Positions 1 to 6,707 of a DNA stretch of 64,000 bases are shown one piece after another; positions within the stretch are counted from its first letter, which is position 1, and every line of letters starts with the position of its first letter. The position numbers were made by a program, and so were the translations under genes. Location: assembly GCF_002934325.1 (NCBI RefSeq), contig NZ_PTIV01000023.1, forward strand, positions 1 to 64,000, read 5' to 3'. This DNA is from Marinobacter persicus. Lineage in GTDB: Bacteria > Pseudomonadota > Gammaproteobacteria > Pseudomonadales > Oleiphilaceae. Under the pieces are notes generated by a model. It ran no database searches and had not been told where the DNA came from. It saw only the letters and a list, made by a program, of their open reading frames with translations.

Positions 1-126
1 GCAACCAAATCAGACGCGGACCCTGACGGCCTTGGTGCTCACCAAACCAGGCGGTTTTGGCAGTAAAGCCCGGCACCAAGGCCACTGGCACAAAGCCAAC
101 CAAAAGACTGAGGCCTTTGCCATTAA
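1..126 (-). other. Start of a downstream integron cassette, cut by the window edge
   Basis: This is the DNA that follows the attC site in the reading direction of the array (minus strand). A 37-codon frame opens with ATG at 123, inside the attC right core box, and stops at 10-12. It has no ribosome-binding site, is rich in Trp, Pro and Leu, and resembles no protein I know. I treat it as cassette DNA of unknown content rather than a gene. The rest of the cassette lies outside the window. Confidence 0.4.
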
Positions 127-221
127 CGCAAAGCTTAGCGGCGACCTTGTAATGGAGGCGAAGCCGCAATGAAAAGGGCGTCCGGCGGCCATCGGCCGCG
201 TACTACAGCGACTTGTTAACA
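121..221 (-). mobile_element. Integron attC recombination site
   Basis: Read on the minus strand, all four attC boxes are present with correct spacing. R'' is TGTTAAC (221-215), then 5 nt, then L'' GCTGTAG (209-203). At the other end L' is CTAAGC (138-133), then 5 nt, then R' GTTAATG (127-121). L'' pairs with L' except for one extra G, the extrahelical base that sets strand choice for integron integrases. R'' and R' pair over TTAAC. The 101-bp length fits the family range. The middle carries further imperfect hairpins. The stop codon of the neighbouring gene lies in R'', as is usual for gene cassettes. No integrase gene is near. Confidence 0.85.
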
Positions 222-611
222 GATGCCTAGCTTCCCAATAAGGTCACCGAATCCCCAGATCAATGTACCGCAAATGGATACGGCAATACCGATGAGGACT
301 TTGTTGCCCGTTTTTCTTGATGTCTCGTCGGTTATCCGAGAGTTCCCATGTTCATCTCTGCTGGCAAAGCCGAACGCTGATGCGTGAGATAAATACACCC
401 CTTGATCAAATACGGGCGAGCTTACGAGGAGTAGCCCAGCAACAGTGATCACTGAACCAAACCGTGAGAACCAAGTCCAGTCACAACCTCGCTGTGAAAG
501 GTAAATACCGATCAATGCTGAAGTCGTAGCTAGGATCAGGACAAAAACTGAACTGCCGAATGGCCTTATAAACCTGTCCAGCACATGAACGTCATGGTGA
601 CTTATGCCCAA
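216..611 (-). CDS. Integron-cassette membrane protein of unknown function
   Basis: A 131-residue protein with three likely membrane segments, at about residues 20-40, 51-68 and 103-125. The middle part is polar, rich in Ser, Arg and Asn. I do not recognise a family. The start is TTG, chosen because a GGGAG ribosome-binding site sits six bases upstream; no in-frame ATG is available. The TAA stop is inside the R'' box of the adjacent attC, so gene plus attC form one mobile cassette of about 0.5 kb. Codon use is more A/T-rich than that of the core genes to the right, consistent with acquisition. It could be a small stress, immunity or toxin-related membrane protein, but nothing in the sequence decides. 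Confidence 0.7.
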   Translation of the reverse strand: MGISHHDVHVLDRFIRPFGSSVFVLILATTSALIGIYLSQRGCDWTWFSRFGSVITVAGLLLVSSPVFDQGVYLSHASAFGFASRDEHGNSRITDETSRKTGNKVLIGIAVSICGTLIWGFGDLIGKLGIC

Positions 612-624
612 ATCTACTCCCTAC

Positions 625-631
625 TGTTAAC
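625..631 (-). other. Core site at the upstream cassette junction (attI-like or last base of a lost attC)
   Basis: The minus strand reads CGCAGTTAACAG here, with a GTTAACA heptamer that corresponds to the R' or attI core (GTTRRRY-like). The cassette gene starts just after it. If recombination falls between G and TT as in known integrons, this is the 5' edge of the cassette. The 100 bp upstream do not fold into a clear attC, so this is either attI, a decayed attC or a secondary site. Confidence 0.45.
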
Positions 632-639
632 TGCGTAAT

Positions 640-705
640 TCACCGACAAATGACTTCTATCCGAGGCGCGCCTATTCCCGCCACCAGTTCAAAGTCACTC
701 GCCAT
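640..705 (-). CDS. Possible 21-residue leader peptide upstream of the cassette
   Basis: A short frame starting with ATG at 705, preceded by AAGGGA at suitable spacing, and ending 8 bases before the cassette junction core. It encodes a short mixed peptide without recognisable similarity. Class 1 integrons carry a comparable short frame (ORF11) over attI that helps translate the first cassette; that parallel is an inference. It may equally be a chance frame in degenerate DNA. Confidence 0.2.
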   Translation of the reverse strand: MASDFELVAGIGAPRIEVICR

Positions 706-740
706 TTTCTTCCCTTTTATCAGAAACCTATCTTTCTCCG

Positions 741-769
741 ACAGTACCGCCCCGGAAAATAGGCGTCAA
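741..769 (-). promoter_or_regulatory. Candidate sigma-70 promoter facing the cassette
   Basis: On the minus strand TTGACG (769-764) is followed after exactly 17 bases by TACTGT (746-741). The -35 box differs from consensus at one position, while the -10 box is weak. It points toward the 21-codon frame and the cassette gene, the position expected for an integron Pc promoter. It overlaps the left arm of an inverted repeat. Confidence 0.3.
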
Positions 770-808
770 TTGTCGGGATTGTCCCAGATCATGCGTTCGC
801 CTATTTCC
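754..808. repeat. Imperfect inverted repeat
   Basis: GGAAAATAGGCG at 754-765 is mirrored by CGCCTATTTCC at 798-808, with one unpaired A. Inside it is a second small palindrome, GGGATTGTCCC at 776-786. The structure could be the end of a degraded mobile element, a palindromic intergenic repeat or a regulatory hairpin. Confidence 0.5.
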
Positions 809-880
809 AAACTCGCATGACTGATTGCCACTATTTTTCAAACACTTGCACCGCCTTTGGCAGCATAACTCTGGCCTTTC

Positions 881-894
881 GCGACAGTTGTCGC
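881..894. repeat. Short perfect inverted repeat GCGACA-N2-TGTCGC
   Basis: A 6+2+6 dyad of the size of a repressor operator, about 165 bp from the nearest gene. No regulator gene is adjacent, so its role is open. Confidence 0.35.
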
Positions 895-1054
895 ATATCT
901 CCGCTTTTTCACGCAATTTGAGAGGCCCACTAGAGCAACCCCGCGGCTGATTAGTTTGTGATATGGCAGGCTTAAAACGGGGGGAAAGAAAGGAGGGATA
1001 CCGGAGCCAAACGGCAAACGCCGTCGAGCTCCGCAAGGCATGGCTTGGCAGGCG

Positions 1055-1558
1055 TCAGTGTTCCATCTTGGAATGGTCCATGGTCATGCCTCCATCCATG
1101 GGCTGAACCTGCAATTCCACATCCATCGGCCCGGCACCTTCGAATTCCAGGGTCACGGGTACCGGCTCGCCTTCCACGATGGGGCTGTTCAGCTGTTCCA
1201 GCATCAGGTGGTAGCTCATCGGCTTGAGCTTGACAGTCTCACCGGCTGGGATGGCCAAGCCGCCTTTTACGGGCTGCATGCGCATTACGTCGTCCTTCAT
1301 CACGGTTTCATGGATAGAGACGTGGCCGGCTTTGGGGGTTTGGGCGCCTACCAGGCGGACTTCCTGGTGGGTGTGATTACTGATCACCATGTAGCCCACG
1401 CCCATGGGGGTGCCCGGCGGGGTTGGGCGGGTCCAGGGGTCGGAGATGCCGACGGTGCCGTGGTTGGATGCCAGAGCGGTCGGAGCCAGGGTGCTGCAGG
1501 CCAGGGCGAAGGCGCAGGCCAGGGCGGAGGCGCAGGCCAGGGAATTCAGTCGCTTCAT
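1055..1558 (-). CDS. Periplasmic copper chaperone, PCu(A)C family
   Basis: A 167-residue secreted protein. PCu(A)C proteins carry Cu(I) in the periplasm and help load the CuA site of cytochrome c oxidase. The N-terminus is a signal peptide made of repeated Ala-Leu-Ala-Cys units, with a likely cleavage after TALAS. The domain shows the family copper motif, His and Met residues around HVSIHETVMK and MRM, followed by SYHLML. The tail adds Met and His residues (GGMTMDHSKMEH) that could hold a second copper ion. The start is ATG with GGTGA upstream. No SCO or oxidase gene is adjacent. The family assignment is firm; the exact partner is not known. Confidence 0.88.
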   Translation of the reverse strand: MKRLNSLACASALACAFALACSTLAPTALASNHGTVGISDPWTRPTPPGTPMGVGYMVISNHTHQEVRLVGAQTPKAGHVSIHETVMKDDVMRMQPVKGGLAIPAGETVKLKPMSYHLMLEQLNSPIVEGEPVPVTLEFEGAGPMDVELQVQPMDGGMTMDHSKMEH

Positions 1559-1662
1559 ATTCGATCACCAGGTGCTTGTTTTTCGGTCTTTTCCTGCAGG
1601 AATCATCGGCGCAGCAGCCGATCGCGTGCAAGCGTCAAATTGTCGCAGCGTTCCGCTTCAGG

Positions 1663-2175
1663 CTACCAGTCTCGGCTGGAGTCGCCGTGGCGTAACAACC
1701 AGTAGGTAATACCCAATGCCAGGGTGGTGGCGGCAATGCCCAGAAGGTACATGGGGGTGAGGGTTTCGAAGTCGAGCACGATCACTTTCCGGGCAATGGC
1801 CATGAGGGCGGTGGCCACCACTAACTGCACGGGGAACACGTTGGTACCCAGGTACAGGCGAATATTGATGAAGATTTCCACGGCAATCAGCACGGCCATG
1901 AAGGCGCCGAAGGTGAAAAAGATGTCGTTGATATCGAGCAGGAGGAACGGTGGCGTGACCAGCCGGTCGTAGATGATATAAATCACATCACCCACGCCCC
2001 AGAGGATCACTGCCACCATAAGTACCGCAAGCACGCGGATGGCAAACCGGATAACCCGGTGCAGGCCCCGGAAGAACGGGTCGGGGAAATCAATGGGCAG
2101 TTCCTGGTGAAGCTCGTGTTTCTTTTCCTGCTCCGGAACCGCCAGCTCTTCTTTCTCACCGTTCGAACCCGCCAT
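1663..2175 (-). CDS. psiE: Phosphate-starvation-inducible PsiE family membrane protein
   Basis: A 170-residue inner-membrane protein. After a charged cytoplasmic N-terminus of about 35 residues there are four hydrophobic segments, near residues 45-67, 78-100, 115-130 and 135-155 in this numbering, which match the PsiE family in size and layout. The biochemical function of PsiE is unknown; in E. coli it is induced by phosphate limitation. I chose the ATG at 2175 because GGAG lies eight bases upstream. A longer frame with an ATG at 2214 overlaps the yjdM stop as TGATG and is possible. No Pho box was identified. Confidence 0.8.
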   Translation of the reverse strand: MAGSNGEKEELAVPEQEKKHELHQELPIDFPDPFFRGLHRVIRFAIRVLAVLMVAVILWGVGDVIYIIYDRLVTPPFLLLDINDIFFTFGAFMAVLIAVEIFINIRLYLGTNVFPVQLVVATALMAIARKVIVLDFETLTPMYLLGIAATTLALGITYWLLRHGDSSRDW

Positions 2176-2213
2176 GAGCCATCTCCATCGTGGCCTGCGT
2201 GGTTTTAAGCGCA

Positions 2214-2552
2214 TCAGGCCTTTTTAACGAACTCCGATTTCAACTTCATAGCACCAATACCGTCGATTTTACAATCGATGTCGTGGTCGCCGTCCACCAG
2301 GCGGATGCTTTTTACTTTGGTGCCAACCTTTACCACGGTGCTGGAACCCTTCACTTTCAGGTCCTTGATAACAGTGACCGCATCGCCGTCCTGAAGTTCG
2401 TTGCCGTTGGCATCACGCACCACCGGGCCGGACTCAGCTTCCGCCTGCTCGGCTTCGGTCCATTCGTGGCCGCACTCGGGGCACACGAGTTGCACACCGT
2501 CTTCGTAGGTGTATTCAGAGCTGCACTGGGGGCAAGGAGGAAGTTGAGACAT
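2214..2552 (-). CDS. yjdM: YjdM/PhnA family zinc-ribbon protein
   Basis: A 112-residue protein with an N-terminal zinc ribbon (CPQC and CPEC pairs, residues about 7-30) and a C-terminal SH3-like PhnA domain ending in EFVKKA. The family was once named for alkylphosphonate use but is not a phosphonoacetate hydrolase, and its role is unsettled. The start is the second of two close ATGs, six bases after AGGAA; the first ATG abuts the ribosome-binding site. It lies just upstream of the PsiE gene and may be co-transcribed with it. Confidence 0.88.
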   Translation of the reverse strand: MSQLPPCPQCSSEYTYEDGVQLVCPECGHEWTEAEQAEAESGPVVRDANGNELQDGDAVTVIKDLKVKGSSTVVKVGTKVKSIRLVDGDHDIDCKIDGIGAMKLKSEFVKKA

Positions 2553-2664
2553 TATCATTTCCTGTTAATAAAGTGTGAACGCGATTATACCCCTTCCCGG
2601 GCAAGGATTTCTCCGCAGGCATCGGTTAAACTTCTCACCAAAACCCGCTTAAAGGATCACCGCC

Positions 2665-3117
2665 ATGCCAATCTGGGTCGACGCTGACGCCTGCCCCGTG
2701 CCCATCCGGGAAATTCTCTGCCGCGCCGCCGTCCGCTGGCAGATCCAGACCACGTTCATCGCCAACCACGCCATCAGCCTGCCGCCCAGCCCGTTCATCA
2801 AGCGTCGGCAGGTGGCCCACGGCTTTGATGTGGCGGATAACGAGATTATGGACCAGATGACTAACGGCGACCTGGTGATCACCCAGGACATTCCCCTGGC
2901 CGCCGAGGCCATTGAGAAAGGCGCGGATGTGTTCAACCCGCGCGGCCAGGCATTTACCAAGGAGAACATCCGCCAACGACTGGCGATGCGCAACTTTATG
3001 GAAGAAATGCGCAACGCCGGCCAGGTGACCGGCGGCCCGGCTCCGTTCAGCCAGACGGACCGTAAAGAATTTGCTGACAAGCTGGACCGCTGGCTGCAGC
3101 GCCATCAAAGGCGCTAG
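2665..3117 (+). CDS. yaiI: YaiI/YqxD family protein (UPF0178)
   Basis: A 150-residue protein that matches the UPF0178 family along its whole length. Visible family features are the N-terminal WVDADACPVP segment, the central D-x-A-D-N-x-I segment, and ITQDIPLAA, which give a PIN/NYN-like nuclease fold signature with conserved aspartates. The function is not established. It starts at ATG with an AAGGA site upstream and stands alone, divergent from yjdM. Confidence 0.9.
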   Translation: MPIWVDADACPVPIREILCRAAVRWQIQTTFIANHAISLPPSPFIKRRQVAHGFDVADNEIMDQMTNGDLVITQDIPLAAEAIEKGADVFNPRGQAFTKENIRQRLAMRNFMEEMRNAGQVTGGPAPFSQTDRKEFADKLDRWLQRHQRR

Positions 3118-3294
3118 CGTACTGTGTATACAGCTCCTTTCCGGACTATTACGAGAGTTTCAGAGTTCTTTTATTAAGCCTGGACCGTTACTAATGTTTT
3201 GATACAGGCATCGAATGCTTTGAGCAAAGCGATACATGGCATTCATACATTCACAGATCAAATCCAAAACATTTGGTAAGGAGATCTGAGAGTT

Positions 3295-3945
3295 ATGAAA
3301 CGCACAACACTATCCCTCGCAATTGCCTCAACGCTGATTGCAGCACCAGCAACCGCGCTGGCCACCGATCATGAGAACCCCTACCTGAAGTCAGACGGTT
3401 CGTGGATCACTCTCAGCGGCAAGGTTACCAGCACAACAGCCGATACGTTCACAATGGACTACGGCACAGGCTTGGTTGACGTTGAGATGGATGATTGGGA
3501 CTGGTTCGAAGAAAACGGTGAGGTGCTGCCTGGCGATGAAGTGACGGTTTATGGCGAAGTCGATGACGATACATTCGAGTCCGCCAAGATTGAAGCCAGC
3601 AGCGTCTATGTCGACAGCTTGGGTACTTTCTTCTACGCCAGTCCGGCTGACGAGGAAGCATTTACGGACCTGGACCTGGCCCCCACAGTTGATATCGGCG
3701 AGCTGGTACTGACCGGCACCGTAACCAGTGTTAATGGCTCCGAGTTCACCATTGATACGGGCTCCCAGGAAATGAGCGTGGATACCGCGCTTATGCCTTA
3801 CGATCCAATGGACGATGAAGGCTTCCAGCAAATCAACGAAGGTGATCAGGTAACCGTTACGGGCGACATGGAAGACGACACCTTTGAAACAACGGAACTC
3901 ATGGCTGATAGTGTTGTCACACTTCTGGATGACAGCAAGTCCTGA
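3295..3945 (+). CDS. Secreted acidic protein with two OB-fold-like repeats
   Basis: A 216-residue protein with a clear signal peptide (cleavage near ATALA). The mature part holds two copies of one module: SGKVTS, a TFTMD strand, a GDEVTVYG strand and DDDTFESAKI in the first half, then TGTVTSV, EFTID, GDQVTVTG and EDDTFETTEL in the second. Layout and strands resemble the bacterial OB-fold (YgiW/YdeI) stress proteins or DUF5666-type domains, but I cannot name the family firmly. The protein is very acidic with no cysteine, suggesting ion or ligand binding in the periplasm. A strong AAGGAGA site precedes ATG and a terminator follows, so it is a single-gene unit. Confidence 0.65.
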   Translation: MKRTTLSLAIASTLIAAPATALATDHENPYLKSDGSWITLSGKVTSTTADTFTMDYGTGLVDVEMDDWDWFEENGEVLPGDEVTVYGEVDDDTFESAKIEASSVYVDSLGTFFYASPADEEAFTDLDLAPTVDIGELVLTGTVTSVNGSEFTIDTGSQEMSVDTALMPYDPMDDEGFQQINEGDQVTVTGDMEDDTFETTELMADSVVTLLDDSKS

Positions 3946-3967
3946 TAGGTTTCCGGTTGAAGGTCCA

Positions 3968-3992
3968 AGGCCCCGCATCAGGCGGGGCCTTT
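3968..3992 (+). terminator. Rho-independent terminator after the OB-fold protein gene
   Basis: A 9-bp perfect stem, AGGCCCCGC and GCGGGGCCT, with a 5-base loop, followed by a short T run. Confidence 0.85.
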
Positions 3993-3993
3993 A

Positions 3994-4012
3994 TGATAAT
4001 GATTCTCTTTTA
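3994..4012 (+). promoter_or_regulatory. Candidate Fur box before the ABC exporter-fold gene
   Basis: TGATAATGATTCTC matches the left half of the 19-bp Fur consensus very well and the right half poorly. It sits about 60-80 bp before the ABC gene, between the terminator and the start codon, where an iron-regulated promoter would be expected. Confidence 0.6.
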
Positions 4013-4072
4013 TTTGCCCCTGTAAAAAGATAGGCTTTGCGCTCACTGATCAACCCCAGACCAGAGCGCAAC

Positions 4073-5881
4073 ATGTCCAGCCATCCTGATTCCCATACCA
4101 ATAGTTTTTCTGCCCTTCTCCGGCTACTGCGCTACGCCCGCGGATACCGCCGCCGGATCATCGCCGCCACCACCTGCTCGATCATCAACAAGCTGTTCGA
4201 CATTGCCCCGGAAATTCTCATCGGTGTGGCCATCGATGTAGTGGTCAACCAGGAGGAAAGCTTCGTGGCTGGCCTGGGCTTTGACACAGCCCAGGAGCAG
4301 ATCACGGTGCTGGCCGCCCTCACCTTCTTCATCTGGGCGGGTGAATCGCTGTTCGAATACCTGTTCCAGATACTCTGGCGCAACCTGGCCCAGCGCCTGC
4401 AGTCCGATCTTCGCCAGGATGCCTACGAGCACGCCCAGCGCCTGGACATGAGCTTTTTCGAGTCCACCAGCTCCGGCCAGTTGGTGGCCACCATGAACGA
4501 CGACGTGAACCAGCTGGAGCGGTTTCTGGACGGCGGCGCCAACGCGATGATCCAGGTGGGTGTCACGGTGGTGGCCGTGGGCGCGGTGTTCTTCGTGCTG
4601 TCGCCTCTGATTGCCCTGCTGGCCTTCACGCCGATTCCCCTGATCATCTGGGGCGCGTTCTACTTCCAGCGCAAGGCCGGGCCCCTGTATGCCGATGTGC
4701 GTGAGAAAGTGGGCGATCTCTCCAGCCGGCTGGCCAATAACCTGGGCGGCATTGCCACCATCAAGAGCTTCACCGCCGAGCAGCGCGAAGCCAAACGCCT
4801 GAGAGAGGCCAGCGAGGCCTACGTGCAGGCCAACGAGCGCGCTATTCGCATCAGCTCGGCGTTCATTCCGGTCATCCGCATGGCCATCCTGGCTGGCTTT
4901 CTGGCCACCTTCACGGTGGGCGGGATGATGGCCCTGGAAGGCTCGCTGAATGTCGGTGCCTACGGCGTGCTGGTATTCCTCACCCAGCGCCTGCTCTGGC
5001 CGCTGACCGGCCTGGCCGCCGTGATTGATCTGTTCGAACGGGCCATGGCCAGTACCCGCCGCATCCTGGACCTGCTGGCCGAGCCGGTGAACGTGCATGA
5101 CCAGGCCGGAACACCCCTGGCCCAGCCGGTACGTGGCGAGGTCAGCTTCAATAATATTGAATTCCGGTATGGCAGCAGTGGTGCCGGCGTACATGGCATC
5201 AGCCTGGACGTACCGGCGGGGCATACCCTGGCCCTGGTGGGCGCGACGGGTTCCGGCAAGTCCACACTGATCAAGCTTCTGCTGCGCTTCTACGACCCGG
5301 CTGGTGGCGAGATCCGCATCGACGGCCAGCCCATCCGTGATGTCAGCCTGACATCCCTACGCGATGCCATTGGCCTGGTGAGCCAGGATGTGTACCTGTT
5401 CGAGGGCAGCATTCGCGACAATCTGGCCTACGGCAAACCCGGCGCAAGCGACGAGGAGATCATAAAGGCGGCAAAAACAGCCGAGGCCTGGTCGTTCATC
5501 AGCGCACTGCCTGAAGGCCTGGATACCGCCGTGGGCGAACGAGGCGTGCGGCTGTCCGGCGGCCAGCGCCAGCGCCTGTCCCTGGCCCGCGCCCTACTGA
5601 AAGACCCGCCGATCCTGGTGCTGGATGAAGCCACCAGTGCCGTGGACAACGAAACCGAAGCCGCCATTCAACGTTCGCTTGCGCGGATTGGCCATAACCG
5701 GACGGTGATCATGATTGCCCACCGGCTGTCCACGATCGTGGAAGCTGACACCATAGCGGTGGTTGAGAATGGCCGGGTGATTGAGCAGGGCGACCACCAG
5801 TCACTGCTTGCCCGCCAAGGTGCTTATCATGCCCAGTGGCAGGTACAGACCGGTCAGGTTTTGGCACACACAAACAATTGA
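4073..5881 (+). CDS. ABC transporter, fused membrane and ATPase domains (exporter fold), iron-linked
   Basis: A 602-residue half transporter that would act as a homodimer in the inner membrane. Residues about 15-330 form a six-helix exporter-type membrane domain; 350-590 form the ATPase, with Walker A GATGSGKST near residue 389, signature LSGGQRQR and Walker B ILVLDEAT. The first protein of a Fur-box-flanked siderophore block, it may export a siderophore or, like YbtP/YbtQ, take up or process a ferri-siderophore; sequence alone does not say. I chose ATG at 4073; a TTG 36 bases upstream is in frame but has no better ribosome-binding site. A general lipid or drug exporter role is the alternative. 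Confidence 0.85.
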   Translation: MSSHPDSHTNSFSALLRLLRYARGYRRRIIAATTCSIINKLFDIAPEILIGVAIDVVVNQEESFVAGLGFDTAQEQITVLAALTFFIWAGESLFEYLFQILWRNLAQRLQSDLRQDAYEHAQRLDMSFFESTSSGQLVATMNDDVNQLERFLDGGANAMIQVGVTVVAVGAVFFVLSPLIALLAFTPIPLIIWGAFYFQRKAGPLYADVREKVGDLSSRLANNLGGIATIKSFTAEQREAKRLREASEAYVQANERAIRISSAFIPVIRMAILAGFLATFTVGGMMALEGSLNVGAYGVLVFLTQRLLWPLTGLAAVIDLFERAMASTRRILDLLAEPVNVHDQAGTPLAQPVRGEVSFNNIEFRYGSSGAGVHGISLDVPAGHTLALVGATGSGKSTLIKLLLRFYDPAGGEIRIDGQPIRDVSLTSLRDAIGLVSQDVYLFEGSIRDNLAYGKPGASDEEIIKAAKTAEAWSFISALPEGLDTAVGERGVRLSGGQRQRLSLARALLKDPPILVLDEATSAVDNETEAAIQRSLARIGHNRTVIMIAHRLSTIVEADTIAVVENGRVIEQGDHQSLLARQGAYHAQWQVQTGQVLAHTNN

Positions 5882-5898
5882 TAGTAATTATTATTTAG
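5879..5898 (+). promoter_or_regulatory. Candidate Fur box before fhuC
   Basis: TGATAGTAATTATTATTTAG resembles the Fur consensus at roughly two thirds of positions. It overlaps the stop codon of the ABC exporter-fold gene and precedes the fhuC start by 36 bases, suggesting that fhuC has its own iron-controlled promoter. Confidence 0.5.
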
Positions 5899-5933
5899 AT
5901 TACCATGCCGGCACTCGAGGACGGAGAGTCAGC

Positions 5934-6707
5934 ATGTCGGCATTTTTCGAAGTATCCAACCTCGGGGTTCGCATTGGCGACACCCCGATTCTTCATGACG
6001 TAAACCTGGGCTTTACCGAGGGTGAAGTAACCGCACTGCTGGGCCACAACGGCTCGGGCAAGTCCACCCTGCTGAAAGTGCTGGCCCGGCATCAGGCTCC
6101 GAGCACAGGCCAGACCCACCTGCTGGGCAAGCCATTCCAACACACCGCCGCTCGGGAATTTGCCCGCACGGTGGGCTACCTGCCCCAACACCCCCCGGCC
6201 ACCGATGGCCTGACGGTCCGTGAGCTGGTGGCACTGGGCCGCTACCCCTGGCGCGGGCCGCTCGGGCGTTACACCACGGAAGACCAACAACTGATTGACC
6301 AGGCCATTGCCGACACGGGCCTGCAAGCCTTCGCACAACGTTCCGTGGACACCCTCTCCGGCGGCGAACGCCAGCGCGCATGGATTGCCATGCTGCTGGC
6401 CCAGCAAACCCGTTGCCTGCTGCTGGACGAACCCATCTCCGCGCTGGATGTGAAGCACCAGGTGGAGACCCTGCGCCTGGTGCATCGGCTGGCCGAGAGC
6501 CGGGAACTGACGGTGATTGTGGTGCTGCATGACGTGGACCTGGCCGCCCGTTTTTGTGACCGACTGGTGGCACTGAAGGCCGGCCGGCTGATTGCCGATG
6601 GCCGCCCGGACGAGATCATGAAAGAGGGCACGCTGGAGGCGATCTACAGTGTGCCCATGGGTGTGATGGAACGAGCCCCGAGCCAGTGGGTTTCCTATGT
6701 TCACTAG
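5934..6707 (+). CDS. fhuC: Iron-siderophore ABC transporter, ATP-binding protein (FhuC/FecE type)
   Basis: A 257-residue cytoplasmic ATPase that powers ferri-siderophore import. Walker A GHNGSGKST is near residue 37, the Q-loop lies in YLPQHPP, the subfamily-typical GRYPW segment follows, the signature is LSGGERQRAW and Walker B is LLLDEPISALD, with the switch His in VLHDVDLA. This pattern is characteristic of the FhuC/FecE group. The ATG at 5934 has ACGGAGAG upstream. The 3' end overlaps fhuD by 11 bases. The substrate cannot be read from the sequence; hydroxamates are only a guess from the fused FhuB. Confidence 0.9.
   Translation: MSAFFEVSNLGVRIGDTPILHDVNLGFTEGEVTALLGHNGSGKSTLLKVLARHQAPSTGQTHLLGKPFQHTAAREFARTVGYLPQHPPATDGLTVRELVALGRYPWRGPLGRYTTEDQQLIDQAIADTGLQAFAQRSVDTLSGGERQRAWIAMLLAQQTRCLLLDEPISALDVKHQVETLRLVHRLAESRELTVIVVLHDVDLAARFCDRLVALKAGRLIADGRPDEIMKEGTLEAIYSVPMGVMERAPSQWVSYVH

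Larger units (their letters stand above)
706..1054. other. Intergenic stretch between cassette and core genome; no convincing gene
   Basis: A 102-codon minus-strand frame and a 67-codon frame cross this stretch, but both are rich in Arg, Cys and Ser, lack ribosome-binding sites and look non-coding. On the plus strand I found no integrase-like motif. What can be seen are inverted repeats, described separately, and a possible minus-strand promoter. The stretch may be degraded mobile DNA at the boundary of the integron. Confidence 0.5.

Noticed and set aside
10..192. 60-codon minus-strand frame across the attC site
   Set aside because: It covers the attC boxes, has no ribosome-binding site, and its sequence follows the GC-rich palindromic middle of the site. 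It is not a gene.
655..685. Stretch ending in ATTCCCGCCACCA that resembles a tRNA 3' end
   Set aside because: No T-loop consensus and no matching acceptor or anticodon arms could be folded upstream.
728..1036. 102-codon minus-strand frame in the border region
   Set aside because: Rich in Arg, Cys and Ser, no ribosome-binding site, crosses inverted repeats, no recognisable motif.
1500..1558. Tandem Ala-Leu-Ala-Cys codons in the copper chaperone signal peptide as a mobile repeat
   Set aside because: A short in-frame repeat in a signal peptide with normal function; no sign of mobility.
3118..3132. CTGTGTATACAG after yaiI as a LexA-like box
   Set aside because: Spacing between CTGT and ACAG is four, not eight, and it lies downstream of a gene, not in a promoter of an SOS gene.
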